The notes: generated by a model from the letters alone, not told the origin. Positions 10,688-21,178 are shown, counted from the first letter of the stretch. The stretch is 64,000 bases of DNA from Odobenus rosmarus divergens (GCF_000321225.1 NW_004450276.1:5765543-5829542), one strand, 5' to 3'. Made by a program: numbers and translations.

Positions 10688-10706
10688 TTGGTATTGGAAG
10701 CAGGAT
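10688..10706 (+). other. Possible retroviral primer-binding site (tRNA-Leu type)
   Basis: TTGGTATTGGAAGCAGGAT resembles the ERV-L primer-binding wording TTGGTGTCAGAAGTGGGAT, differing mostly by transitions. It would prime minus-strand DNA synthesis with tRNA-Leu. It is inferred from similarity and position only. Confidence 0.4.
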
Positions 10707-11477
10707 GTCTGGAGGACCACTACCACTGGCTGAGCAGCTTGCTTCAGTTTGTTAACTGGCTCTGTGCTATATTTGCTGAGTCCTACCAAGCCTCTGTCTT
10801 AGACTGAACTGACTTAAGGTGGAAGTTTCAATAACTGGTGTTTAGGGAGAGGAGTATGGGATTGGGCCCTCCTTTAGGTTGCCTCGAGTCATGTGTCTCA
10901 GCTGAAACCTGTCTTGTGTGTCTTACATTGAATTGTGTGTTGTGACTCCATCATAAGCCATGACTGACACTAGATTCAGGAAAGACTCATCCTGTGATCA
11001 ACTGACTGGTTGTGTGTCTCAATCAGATGTTAGCCCCTATTCTATAGAGGGTGTGGGGGAAAAGACTTGTAGCTTCTACAATACATAAGCCCATTGGTTG
11101 GTCATTTGTGTGTGGAAGAACAGCAGGCATTATTTGAAGAGTTGAATTACTCAGATTTATTCTAAAGGCACATGGCTCGGTATGACCCTACAAAATTCTT
11201 CTGTAGCTTCTGCTGCCTATTTCTCTGACCCCAGAAAGATCTTGATCCTCAGGGTTATAGGGAAAAATGCCCATGGAATACCTGTGGCACAGCCAAGGCA
11301 TTCATTCAACCACTGTCATGGGGGAAGAGCCCTAATCCTGAAAATACTGATTTGAGTCTCTCTGAAGGAAGAAATTGATAAATATGAGCAGTGTAGAGAA
11401 GACCTCCCTGAAATAAATCTAGTAACCACCACCAGTAGCAGGAAAAAAGAAAAAGAAACCTGGATACAGGGGGAGTG
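10707..11477 (+). mobile_element. ERV internal region (leader/gag side), heavily decayed
   Basis: This stretch lies between the possible primer-binding site and the MLT1 insertion, on the same strand as the pol remnant beyond it. No gag motif is readable. It is assigned by context only. Confidence 0.35.
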
Positions 11478-11847
11478 CATTGGTTTGTTAGGGTGGCTGT
11501 AATAAAATATCATAGACTGAGTGGCTTAGACAACAGAAATCTATTTTCCCATAGTTTCAGAGGCTGGAAGTCCAAGATTAAGGTGCCATCAGAGTTGTTT
11601 CTGGTGAGGCCTCTCTTCCTGGCTTATACATGGCCTTTCCTCTGTATGTGGGAGGAAGAGAAAGAGAGATCCCTGGTCTCTCTTCCTCTTCTTATAAGGA
11701 CACCAGCCAGTCCTGTCAGATTAGGGCCCCACTCTTATGACCTCATTTAACTTCAATTACCTCCTTAAAGGCTCCATTTCCAAATAGTCACTTTGGGGCT
11801 TTGGGCTTCAATGTGTGAAAGGGGGGGAACACAGTTCAGTCTATGAT
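11478..11847 (+). mobile_element. MLT1-type LTR (ERVL-MaLR), plus strand
   Basis: TTTGTTAGGGTGGCTGTAATAA, GAGGCTGGAAGTCCAAGATTAAG, CTTCTTATAAGGACACCAG, GATTAGGGCCCCACTCTTATG and the end GGGGAACACAGTTCAGTC follow the MLT1 consensus in order over its whole length. It appears to be a solo LTR inserted within the older ERV. No internal MaLR sequence is seen. Confidence 0.85.
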
Positions 11848-12652
11848 AAGGAGGAAACAAAAACTAAAACAAAAGTCCACAATTAGGCCCAGTTGGTAAC
11901 CCAAAATTTACTAAAAGGGCACAGATTGACTTTGTGCCTCTATATAATACTGGTTCTCAATTAATTTAAAATCTGCTGAAATACACCAATTGCCAAACTT
12001 TCATGGCTTTAATACAGGGGTTCAAATTATGGTTATACTGGGGATACCAATTAGTTTAAACAAAGTGCCACCTATAATATTAGGGGAACTACTGAACATG
12101 ATGAGAGGACAAACAGATATGCCTCGCCTTAACCACAGGAACTACTCTTGCCAAATTGCTCATGGTTGCAGTACTTATCTCCTAAAATATCCCATATGCA
12201 TAGTGGTCATGGACTCTCTGACCGGATGAGTAATAAAATTAAGTAGTTGGCACTTACAAATTATCTTGATAAAATGGAACCACATGGACCTCCTCTCCCA
12301 TTAAAACAGATAATATGGTCCAATGTATATTAAAACATGGCCTTTTTAATGATTGAAACCCACTATACACATTTAGACACATTTAGACACATTTAGAGAA
12401 GGGGTGATTATCCCACTGCTTTGCCATTCAACAGCTCAATTTGGCCTGCTCTTAAACTTGGGAAGAATGAATGGTGCCTCAGGGTGGATTACCTCAAGCT
12501 TCATGCTGTGGGCCTCATTAATGTCCCCATAGTCAATATTATTGCAGTTACTGACTTCATTCTATCAGCAACTGGTAAATATTTTGCCATTATAGATTTG
12601 GTGAATATGTTTTGTTCAGTGACTATTTCAACAGCCTCTTGATTGCAGTTTT

Positions 12653-12850
12653 TTTTTTTTAAATAATTTTTTATTTATTCATTTGAGACAGAGAGCCTCA
12701 GAGAGAGAGAGAGCAGGAGCAGGGGGGAGAGGCAGAGGAAGAGGGAGAAGGAGACTCCCTGCTGAGCAGGGAGCCTGACGTGAGGCTTGATCCCAGGACC
12801 TGGAGATCATGACCTGAGCCGAAGGCAGATGCTTAACCATCTGAGCCACT
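12653..12850 (-). mobile_element. Carnivore SINE, minus strand, first half of a tandem pair
   Basis: T tract, TTTTTTATTTATTCATTTGAG, CCCTGCTGAGCAGGGAGCC, and TTAACCATCTGAGCCACT. Its head end lacks the usual CAGGCGCCCC and joins directly to the tail of the next SINE. TTGATTGCAG at 12643-12652 pairs with TTGACTGCAG at 13051-13060 beyond the second copy. Confidence 0.9.
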
Positions 12851-13050
12851 CCCCCTTTTTAAGATTGATTTATTTTAGAAAGAGAGAGAGCAAGTGGAGG
12901 GGGACAGAGAGAGAGGGAGAGGGAAATCCAAGCCGACTCCATGGCTGAGAGTGGAGCCTGACGTGGGGCTTGATCTCATGATCCTGAGATCACAACCTGA
13001 GCCAAAACCAAGAGCTGGATGCTTAACCAACTATGTCATCCAGGTGTCCC
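12851..13050 (-). mobile_element. Carnivore SINE, minus strand, second half of a tandem pair
   Basis: CCCCCTTTTTAAGATTGATTT, GAGTGGAGCCTGACGTGGGG, ATCATGATCCTGAGATCAC-like wording and the end ATGTCATCCAGGTGTCCC. The single duplication outside the pair suggests either one dimer insertion or insertion of one copy into the tail of the other. Confidence 0.9.
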
Positions 13051-13654
13051 TTGACTGCAGTCTATCTCACCTCCAAAGTATGATATACTTCTACCCAGCT
13101 ACCATGGGGAGCCTCAACAGCCCTGTCATCACACACAGTCTTTAAGGGCAAGATCTTAACTATATACTGCTCTCTCCAGGAAGACAGGTATGACATTACA
13201 TTGGTGACTTTGTCCCCTGAGGAGATTTGTTTGACCTATTCATTCAGGAGCTCACAAAAAGAAAATGGGTCACTGCCTCATACTTAGTGTAATGTCCTGC
13301 AAACTTTGTTAAAGTCTTGAAAAATTAACTGGTAAACAGAGGGCTGCTCTACTCATGATGCTGTCAAGAAACAGCTATTGATTCTCTCAGACCCACAACT
13401 TCTTTTAGGCCTTTTTGGGTTCTAGAGGAAACACATTTCTCCTTTATGTATTGTACTTAAGTCCTTTTATGCTGTTACTTGCAAACTGGCTCTCGAGTGG
13501 GGGTCCCCTTTTTAATACAAGGCTCTAGAATCCATCCAAATTTGCAAAATAACCGACGCTCTTGTTAATTCCCCCTAGACTCCTTCACTGTAGAGGTTCT
13601 GGCAACTTTCTGTCAGCATCAGAATGCCATTTATACATAAATAATAACTTTAAA

Positions 13655-13790
13655 ATGGTAAAACCACAAATATTTGGATTTTGCTAAAATTAAACTTTTG
13701 GCCTTTCAAAGAAACTGTTTAAAAAATGAAAAGGAAAGCCACAAATTGGGAGCAAATATTCCACAACACATACAGGAAAAAAAAAGAAGA
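13655..13790 (+). mobile_element. Old L1 ORF2 fragment, plus strand
   Basis: AAACTTTTGGCCTTTCAAAG and GAAAGCCACAAATTGGGAGC match the late part of old L1 ORF2 on the plus strand. It abuts minus-strand L1, so this junction is an inversion or two independent insertions. Confidence 0.7.
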
Positions 13791-13794
13791 CTCA

Positions 13795-14340
13795 TCACAA
13801 TTTGTTTATTCATTCTCCCGTTGATGGACATTTGGGTAGTGGCCAGCTGTTGGTTATCATGTATTACGAATACACAGCTACTATGGACATTTATTTATAC
13901 CTGTCTTAATGGTCATATGTTTTAATTCCTCTTGGATAAATCGCTGGTGGTGGAATTGCGAGGTCATAGGGAAAGTATACATTTTATTTTATAAGAAACT
14001 ACATAAGTATTTTTCCAAACAAGTTGGATTGTTTTACATTCTAACCAGCAGTGTATGAAGGGTCCCTTCAGGTCCTCACCCACACTTGGTATTACCAGTT
14101 GTTTTATTTTGGTAATAATTTGCATTTCCCATATTACAAATGATCTAGTTTACATATGTTTACATTTACATATGTTTATTAACCAACTGAATATCTACTT
14201 TTATGAATGTGTTTATGTCTTATTTGTTAATTGATTAAGAGTTCTTTGTTTTGTGGACACAAGATCTTTGTCAGATATGTTTTATGAATATTTTCTTCCA
14301 TTCTGTAACTTATATTTTCATTTAAAATCCTTTTAGTTTG
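13795..14340 (-). mobile_element. Old L1 fragment, minus strand
   Basis: TTGTTTATTCATTCTCCCGTTGATGG, GGTGGAATTGCGAGGTCATAGG and CTAACCAGCAGTGTATGAAGG are reverse-complement L1 ORF2 3'-region wording with heavy divergence. Confidence 0.75.
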
Positions 14341-14404
14341 AAATAATTTCAGACTTAGAAGAGTTGTAAAAATAGTATGGAGTTCCCATATGCTCATAAT
14401 CCAG

Positions 14405-14998
14405 CTACCTATGATGTAAATACACTTTTATTGAGGTATAATTGACATATAACATTATATTAGTTTCAGGTGTATAACGATTCGCTATCTGTATATATTG
14501 TGAATTGGTCACCACAGTAAGTCTAGTTAAATCAGTCACCATACATAGTTACAAATTTCTTTCTTTTGATAAAAACTTTTTTTTAAAAAGATTTTATTTG
14601 AGAGAGAGAGAGAGAGAGAATGAGAGAGAGAACACGAGAGGGGGAGGGTCAGAGGGAGAAGCAGACTCCATGCTGAGCAGGGAGCCCGATGTGGGGCTCG
14701 ATCCTGGGACTCCAGGATCATGACCTGAGCCGAAGGCAGTCGCTTAACCAACTGAGCCACCCAGGCGCCCCATTGATAAAAACTTTTAAGATCTATTCTC
14801 TTAGCAACTTTCAAATGTGCAATACCATACTAATGATAGTCACCATGTTGTATAATATATCTCTATAACTATTTTAAACTGGAAGTTTGTACCTTTTGAC
14901 TCCCTTTACCCACTTTGCCCATCCCCTACCTCTGGCAACTACCAGTTTATTCTCTGTTATCTATGTGCCTTGTCTTGGAGCTTACCATCTATGTTTTC
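14405..14998 (-). mobile_element. Old L1M 3' UTR, minus strand, with SINE
   Basis: TTTATTGAGGTATAATTGACATA and TTAGTTTCAGGTGTATAACG start the 3' UTR. After the SINE at 14581-14772 it continues with CTTAGCAACTTTCAAATGTGC. At about 14990 it jumps to ORF2 wording, which implies an internal deletion of the 3' UTR/ORF2 junction. Confidence 0.85.
14581..14772 (-). mobile_element. Carnivore SINE, minus strand
   Basis: TTTTAAAAAGATTTTATTTG, GCTGAGCAGGGAGCCCGATG, TGAGCCACCCAGGCGCCCC. The 15-bp duplication TTGATAAAAACTTTT is exact at 14566-14580 and 14773-14787, a fairly young insertion. Confidence 0.95.
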
Positions 14999-16452
14999 TT
15001 CTAGGAATTTTATGGTTTCAGGTCTTATGTTCAAGTCTTTAATCCATTTTGAATTAATTTTTGTGTACGATGTAGGATGGTAGTCCAGATTCATTCTTTT
15101 GAATGAATGTGGCTGTCCAGTTTTCCCAACACCATTTGCTGAAGAGACTTTCCTTTCTTCATTCTATATTCTTGGCTCCTTTATAGTAAATTAATTGGCC
15201 ATATATGTGTGGGTTTATTTCTAGGCTTTTTATTTTGCTCCATTGTTCTATGTGTCTCTTTTCATGCCAATACCATAGTGTTTTGATTACTACAGTTTTG
15301 TAATAGTTTGAAACCAGGGAGCGTGATGCCTACAGCTTTCTTTCTCACGACTTCTTTGGCTGTTCAGAGTCTTTTGTGGTTCCATAGACATTTTAGGATT
15401 GTTTGTTCTATTTCTGTGGAAAATGCCATTGGAATTTTAATATGATTGCACTGAATCTACAGATTGCTTTGCATAGTATGGACATTTTAGCAATATTAAT
15501 TCTTCCAATCTATGAGCATGGTATATCTTTCCATTTATTTGTGTCTTCTTCAGTTTCCTTCATCTTTGTTAATAGATAGTATACAGGTCTTTTACCTTCA
15601 GGGTTAAATTTATTCTTAGGTATTTTACTCTTTTTGTATAACTGATTTTTGTGTCCTGAAACCTTACTGAATTCATTGATTGGTTCTAACAGTTGACTGG
15701 TGGAGTATTTAGGGTTTAAAAATATATAATACCATGTCATCTACAAAAGTGACAGTTGTACTTCTTCCTTTCCAATCTGGATGCCTTTTATTTCTTTTTC
15801 TTGCCTAATGGCTCTGACAAGTACTTCCAACATTATGCTGAATAAGAGTGGCGAAAGTGGGCATCCTAGTTTTGCTCCTAATCTTAGAGGAAAAGCTTTC
15901 ACTGTTGTTAGCTGTGGGCTTGTCATAAATGGCTTCTGTTATGTTGAGGTATGTTCCCTCTATACCCACTTGGTTGAGAATTTTTATCATGAATGGATGC
16001 TGAATTTTGTCAAAAGCTTTTTTCTGCATCTGTTGTGATAATATAACTTTAATCTTCATTTTGTTAATGTGATGTATCATGTGGATTGATTTGCAGATGT
16101 TAAACTGTCCTCACACCCCTGGAATAAATCACACTTGCTCATGGTGTATGGTACTTTTGATATATTGCTAAGTCTGGTTTGCTAATATTCTGTTCAGGAT
16201 TTTTACATCTATGTTCATGAGGGATATTGGCTTGTAATTTTTTTTTGTGCCATCCTTTTCTGGTTTTGGTATCAGGGTATTTTTTTTTTTTTTTTTGAAA
16301 AGTTTAAGAAGGATTGGGATTAATTCCTCTTTGAATTTTTGGTAGAATTCACCAGTGAAGCCATTGGGGTCTGGACTTCTGTTTGTTGGCAGATTTTTGA
16401 TTAATGATTCAATGTCTTTACTAGTAATCAGTCTGTTCAGATTTACTATTTC

Positions 16453-16555
16453 TTTTTTTTTTTTTAAGCAAGCTCTGTGCCCAACATGGGGCTTGAACTC
16501 ACAACCCAAAGATCAGGAGTCACATGTTCTACCAAGTGAGCCAGCCAGGCATCCC
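16453..16555 (-). mobile_element. Short carnivore SINE (head portion only), minus strand
   Basis: T tract, AAGCAAGCTCTGTGCCCAAC, GGGGCTTGAACTCACAACCC and the end GTGAGCCAGCCAGGCATCCC. Only about 100 bp of tRNA-related head lacks the CT-rich tail. It belongs to an older or short SINE subtype. CAGATTT...TTTCT lies on both sides. Confidence 0.8.
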
Positions 16556-16913
16556 TCAGATTTTCTTTTTCTTCATGATTCAGTCTTGGTCAGTTGTATG
16601 TTTGTAGGAACATCCATTTCTTTGAGGTTGTCCAATCTGTTGGTGTATAACTGTTCATAGTCTCTTAAGGCCCTTTATATTTCTGTGGTATAAGATGTAA
16701 TGTTTCCTGTTTCATTTCTGATTTTATTTGAATCCTTTTTTCTTGGTGAGCCTAGTTAAAGGTTTGTCAATTTTGTCTTTCAAAGAAGTAGGTCTTAGTT
16801 TCATTGAAACTTCAGAACTTTAGTTCTGATCTTTATTTCCTTCTGACTACTAACTCGGTGCTTTGTTTATTCTTTTTCTAGTTCCTTGAGGTAGAAAGTT
16901 AGGTTGTTTGACA

Positions 16914-17102
16914 TTTTTTTTTTAAAGATTTATTTATTCATTTTTGAGAGAGAGAGACAGTGAGCATGAGCAGGGTGTGGGGCAGAGGCAGAAGCAGACT
17001 CCCTAGCAAGCAGGGAGCTCGATGTGGGGCTAGATCTCAGGACCCTGGGATAATGACCTGAGCTGAAGGCAGATGCTTACTGACTAAGCCACCCAGGCAC
17101 CC
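16914..17102 (-). mobile_element. Carnivore SINE, minus strand
   Basis: TTTTTTTTTAAAGATTTATT, AGACTCCCTAGCAAGCAGGG, GGATAATGACCTGAGCTGAA and ACTAAGCCACCCAGGCACCC. It lies inside the old L1, which resumes with CTTGTTTCTTGATGTAGGCG. Confidence 0.9.
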
Positions 17103-17314
17103 TCTTGTTTCTTGATGTAGGCGTTTATTGCTATGAACTTACCTTTTAAAACTGCTTTTGCTGCATCCCATAAGTTTTGGTATATTGTATTTTCATTTTC
17201 ATTTGTTTCAAGATACTTTTCTTCTTTGACCCACTGGTTGTTCAGCTGCATGCTGTTTAATCTCCACATATTTGTGAATTTTCTATTACACTTCTTTTAA
17301 TTGATTTCTAGGAT

Positions 17315-17445
17315 ATTGTGGGAATGACTTACAAGGATAGGTTATAAAAGACATCACAGCTTCTGTCTTGCTTTCTCTTCTATCACTTGGCTCTGGAGAA
17401 AGTCAGTGCCAACTTGTGAGGGCATTCAAGCAGTCCAACAGATAA
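17315..17445 (-). mobile_element. Ancient LTR-like repeat (MaLR type, tentative), minus strand
   Basis: TTATAAAAGACATCACAGCTTCTG, TCACTTGGCTCTGGAGAAAG and GAGGGCATTCAAGCAG resemble a common mammalian ancient repeat. I am not certain of its family. Confidence 0.35.
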
Positions 17446-17847
17446 GCAGTGATAGGAAGAGATAGTCTCTCCTCAAGATCAAAGGGCAACCATTCTTATT
17501 GTCTAGTATAGTGAAGATACTGCCTCCCTCTGGAGGAAAGGGCAGCCATGCTTACTGCCCATTATAAAAAGATTTGGGTTCCCTAAACTTTGGATTCCTC
17601 TTCTGTAACATAATCCACTGGTTGTATAAGGGGTTATATGGACCTCTTTGTATTGCCCTGTGGGAATAGGGCTTAGGGAACCAAAAGAAAAATGCTAATA
17701 CTCTAGCTACTGTTTTTGCTGTAATACAGTGTCCTTTGTCTCTGATCAAGTAGTCTTGTGTCTTCAAAAAGCATGAAACTATGGTAGTTTAACTTACTCA
17801 TTTGCAAGTAGAGTAAAATTTCCAGCTCTTCATAGTTCTTGACAATT
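17446..17847 (+). mobile_element. Retroviral LTR, plus strand, probable
   Basis: The region ends in wording typical of an LTR 3' part (CAGTGTCCTTTGTCTCTGATCAAG) and is followed by a primer-binding-like site. No internal retroviral sequence follows, so the element was truncated or recombined just after its leader. The left edge is uncertain. Confidence 0.45.
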
Positions 17848-17868
17848 TGGTGACAAAGATGGGACTAT
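17848..17868 (+). other. Possible retroviral primer-binding site after LTR
   Basis: ATTTGGTGACAAAGATGGGA has the TTTGGTGAC... opening and the position expected of a primer-binding site directly downstream of an LTR. The tRNA is not assigned. Confidence 0.4.
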
Positions 17869-17872
17869 ACTT

Positions 17873-17909
17873 GGTGTCTCTCTCTCTCTCAAATAAAATC
17901 TTAAAACTC
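17873..17909 (+). mobile_element. SINE tail fragment, plus strand
   Basis: GTGTCTCTCTCTCTCTCAAATAAAATCTTAAAA matches only the CT-rich and A-rich 3' end of the carnivore SINE. It is a severely 5'-truncated copy. Confidence 0.7.
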
Positions 17910-18540
17910 CCCCTATTTTAAATAAAGACATGTTCAATCTATTTAAATCTTTATCCCTGCCTATAGAATAATGCTGTATAGTCTGTCTGATCATGGAGGC
18001 AAAGGACCTAAATCATGACTTCCAGTGTTTGTTTTTTTTTCCCCCATTTTCTTTTTTAGTCACATATTTCTGTTGTTCTATGGAAGTTATATCTTGTCTT
18101 GCTCTTCCTAAAATAGTAATACTGTCATTACCTTTAAGATTAGGAAACTGGCAAAAAAAGATATAATGATATTTTTAAGGCCTCCTAGGAAGTCAATACA
18201 GTAGCCAAATTAGGATTAACGGTTCCTAATGATAATGCTGCTGTAAACATTGGAGTGCATGTATCCCTTTGAATTAGTAATTGTGTATTCTTTAGGTAAA
18301 TACCTACTAGTGCAATTACTGGATCATAGGGTAGTTCTATTTTTAACTTTCTGAGGAAACTCCATACTGTTTTCCAGAGTGGCTGTACCTGTTTGTATTC
18401 CCACCAACAATGTAAGAGGGTTCCTCTTTCTCCACATCCTCGCCAACACTTCTTTCTTTTGTTGATTTTAGCCATTCTGACAGGTGTGAGGTGATATCTC
18501 ATTGTAGTTTTGATTTGTATTTCCCTGATGATGAGTGATG

Positions 18541-18586
18541 TTGAGCATCTTTCCCTGTGTCTGTTGAGCATCTTTCCCTGTGTCTG
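18541..18586. repeat. 23-bp tandem duplication inside L1
   Basis: TTGAGCATCTTTCCCTGTGTCTG is present twice back to back (18541-18563 and 18564-18586). It is a local duplication in the inverted L1 segment, and it duplicates the peptide RHRERCSTD in the minus-strand frame. Confidence 0.95.
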
Positions 18587-19145
18587 TTGCCCATCTGTAT
18601 GTCTTTTTTGGAAAAATATCTATTCATGTCTTCTGCCCATTTTTTAGTTGGATTATTTGTTTTTTGGGTATTGAGGAGTCTGATAAGTTCTTTATAGATT
18701 TTGGATACTAACTCTTTATCAGATATGACATTCACAAATATCTTCTCCCATTCCATAGGTTGCCTTTTAGTTTTGATTGTTTCCTTCACTGTGCAAAAGC
18801 TTTTTATTTTGATGTAGTCCCAATAGTTTTTTTGCTTTTATTTCCCTTGCTTCAGGAGACATATCTAGAAAAATGTTGATATGGCTGATGTCACAGAAAT
18901 TTCTGCTTGTGCTCTTTTCAAGGATTTTTATGGTTTCAGGTCTCACATTTAGGTCTTCAATCCATTTTGAGTTTATTTTTGTGTATGGTGTAAGAAAGTG
19001 GTCTAGTTTCATTCTTTAGCATGTTGCTGTCCAGTTTTTCTGACACCATTTGTTGAAGAGACTATCTTTTCCCCACTGGATGTTCTTTCCTGATTTGTTG
19101 AAGATTAATTGACCATATAGTTGTGGGTTCATTTCTGGGTTTTCT

Positions 19146-19309
19146 TTCTTTTTTTTTTTTTAATTTATTTATTTGACAGAGGCAGGGGGAGAGGGAGAAG
19201 CAGGCTTCCCGCCGAGCAGGGGCTTGATGCAGGGCTCGATCCCAGGACCCTGGGATCAGGACCTGAGCTGAAGGCAGTCGCTTAACCAACTGAGCCACCC
19301 AGGCGCCCC
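19146..19309 (-). mobile_element. Carnivore SINE, minus strand
   Basis: T tract, TTTATTTATTTGACAGAGGC, CGAGCAGGGGCTTGATGCAG, TGAGCCACCCAGGCGCCC. TCATTTCTGGG(T/A)TTTCT repeats at about 19129-19145 and 19310-19326 as target duplication. Confidence 0.95.
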
Positions 19310-19361
19310 TCATTTCTGGGATTTCTATTACGCTTCCATTGATCTATGTGTCTGTTTTTGT

Positions 19362-19807
19362 GTGGAAATAGCCCAAGTGTCCATCAAATGATGCATGGAT
19401 AAGGAAGACATGGTATATACATAGAATATTACTCAGCCATAAAGAAGAATGAAATCTTGCCATTTGCAACAACATAGATGGAGGTACAGAGTATTATGCT
19501 AAGTGAAATAAAGTCAGAGAGACAAATACCATATGATTTCACTCATGTAGAATTTAAGAAACAAAACAAGCAAAGGGAAAAAAGAGAGAAGCAAACCAAG
19601 AAACAGACTCTTAACTATAGAGAACTGATGGTTACCAGAGGGGAGAAGGATGGGGTGATAGGTTAAGTAGGTGATGGGATTAAGGCATTTACTTGTGATG
19701 AGCCCTGGGTGTTGTATGGAAGTGTTGAATCATTATATTGTACACCTGAAACTAATATTACGTGGTATATTAACTAAGTGGAATTTGAATAAAAACTAAA
19801 AAAAAAA
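19362..19807 (+). mobile_element. 3' segment of the twin-primed carnivore L1, plus strand
   Basis: GGAAATAGCCCAAGTGTCC begins the segment. It continues through ATTATGCTAAGTGAAATAAAG and ACTCTTAACTATAGAGAAC, and ends with GTACACCTGAAACTAATATTACG and GAATAAAAACTAAAAAAAAAA, the carnivore L1 3' UTR and poly-A. It is the sense-oriented half of the insertion whose 5' half is inverted at 18233-19361. Confidence 0.95.
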
Positions 19808-19818
19808 GTTCCTAATGA

Positions 19819-20509
19819 AAGAAAAAAAGTATTCTGAACAAAAATATAAATGACTAAACTCCAACTTTTACTATATCATTTACATATACATACAAAGACA
19901 TATATTACATATGTAATATAAAATATGTATTTACTATATTATTTAGGAAGACTTGAAAATGAGCACTGGTAAATTTATATTAGAAAATTTTTGTGCAGTC
20001 ATTAGTTTCTACTGTTTTTTATATGCTGAAAGGTAGAAAATGTCTTTTAATGGATTACAGTAATACTGCCTGAAACTCTTGTTTTTAGAACAATACTGAA
20101 GAGTAAAGTATCAAATGTCAGTTATACGCATCACTATTACACGATTTAGGATAAAGTAAAATCATATTTCAAGACTAACATGATGTTAATAGAAAAATTT
20201 TAGAGCATGACAGCAGCTTTAAGAACTCATGAAAAAGCAGTTAAAATTACTTTTTTTCAGTTTTGGCAGAAATGAATTAGTCTATCAGCTTGTCAGTCAT
20301 GCTTTGAAATGCAAGTTCTAAAAATATGTTGACTTACTACTAACATAATCTAAAATTATAGAAGATTAGATATGTAGTACATGGGAGATAGCTTTTAAAA
20401 TTTAGTTTGGCCACACTTAGTAAAAAAATAAGTTCATTAAATCATTATTGAATGCATTAAGATCTAAATTCACCTATTTAAAGTATCTAATTCAATGTTT
20501 CTTAGTATA
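19819..20509. other. Unrecognised AT-rich sequence
   Basis: No repeat family or credible ORF is recognised. It includes a short palindromic AT run around 19880-19930 (TACATATGTAATATAAAATATG). Confidence 0.4.
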
Positions 20510-21178
20510 TTCAGAGTTGTGCAACGATCACTACAATCAATGTTAAAACATTTCCTCATCCCCAAAAGAAATCTTTTACCTTTGCTCCAACCTCCTCAGC
20601 GCTAGACAACCACTACTCTACATTCTGTTTCTAAAATTTTCCCTATTCTGGGTATTTCATGTAAGTGGAACCATACAGTGTGTGGTCTTTTCTGACTGGC
20701 TTCTTTTACTTAGCATAATGTTTTCAAGGTTCCTGCTATAGTATGTATCAAAGTACAGTTCCTTTTTATTGCCAAATAATATTTCAGTGTATGGATATAC
20801 CACATTTTGTTCATCCAGTCATCATCTGATGGATATTTGGATTGTTTCCACTTTTTGACTATTATGAATAATACTGCTATAGACATGTCATGTATAAGCT
20901 TTTGTGTAGACATGTTTCGTTCCCTTGATTAGACACCTAAGAATGGGATTGCTGAATCAGATGGTAACTCTTTAACTTTTTGAGGAACTGCTCGACTGCT
21001 TTCCAAAGCAGTTGCACCATTTTACATCTCACCAGCCATTCACGAGAGTTCCAAATTTCTCCATGTCTTTGCCAAGATTTTTTTATTATCTGTCTTTTTT
21101 TTTTTTATTATGGCCAACCTACTGGGTGTAATGTGCTCTCTCACTGGTTTGCCTTTCCCTGATGTGAAATATATATTC
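20510..21178 (-). mobile_element. Old L1/HAL1-like fragment, minus strand
   Basis: GTTAAAACATTTCCTCATCCC, GGCTTCTTTTACTTAGCATAATG, TGGATATACCACATTTTG and GGAACTGCTCGACTGCTTTCC are diverged reverse-complement L1 3'-region wording. Confidence 0.8.

Larger units (their letters stand above)
11848..13640 (+). pseudogene. Decayed retroviral pol (reverse transcriptase) of an ERV, probably ERV-L-like
   Basis: A degraded reverse-transcriptase region is readable on the plus strand. PFNSSIWPALK and a following LRVDY at about 12421-12500 match the first conserved RT blocks, ATGKYFAIIDL at about 12570-12600 matches the block holding the first catalytic aspartate, and NSPVITHSL at about 13110-13142 matches the block before the YxDD box. 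The YxDD box is not intact in the reading I can follow. Many stops and shifts break the frame, and a SINE dimer interrupts it at 12653-13050. Upstream, 11990-12229 carries an open stretch that may be protease or early-pol sequence. No env is seen. The old age rules out activity. Assignment to ERV-L rather than class I rests mainly on the possible tRNA-Leu primer site. Confidence 0.7.
14999..17313 (-). mobile_element. Old L1M ORF2, minus strand, with two SINEs
   Basis: The reverse strand carries broken ORF2. Recognisable pieces are [20 protein letters not shown] (16340-16400, the start of the RT domain), [20 protein letters not shown] (15980-16050), and [20 protein letters not shown] (15800-15870), but stops and shifts separate them and the FADD block is not intact. 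A poly-T stretch at 16277-16295 disrupts the frame. The region near 17100-17270 holds the upstream part ([20 protein letters not shown]). Confidence 0.9.
18233..19361 (-). mobile_element. Inverted 5' segment of a carnivore L1 (twin-primed)
   Basis: This is the L1 ORF2 3' region in reverse orientation. It starts ATAATGCTGCTGTAAACATTGG and runs back through the C-terminal domain (minus-strand peptide pieces [34 protein letters not shown] and [17 protein letters not shown]). It joins head-to-head with the plus-strand 3' segment at about 19361, and the sequence at the junction and at 18233 is adjacent in an intact L1. One target duplication (GTTCCTAATGA) encloses both halves at 18222-18232 and 19808-19818. 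A SINE lies inside at 19146-19309. Confidence 0.9.

Noticed and set aside
17552..17767. Minus-strand 71-residue ORF as a gene
   Set aside because: It lies wholly in the probable LTR (17446-17847) and has no recognisable domain.
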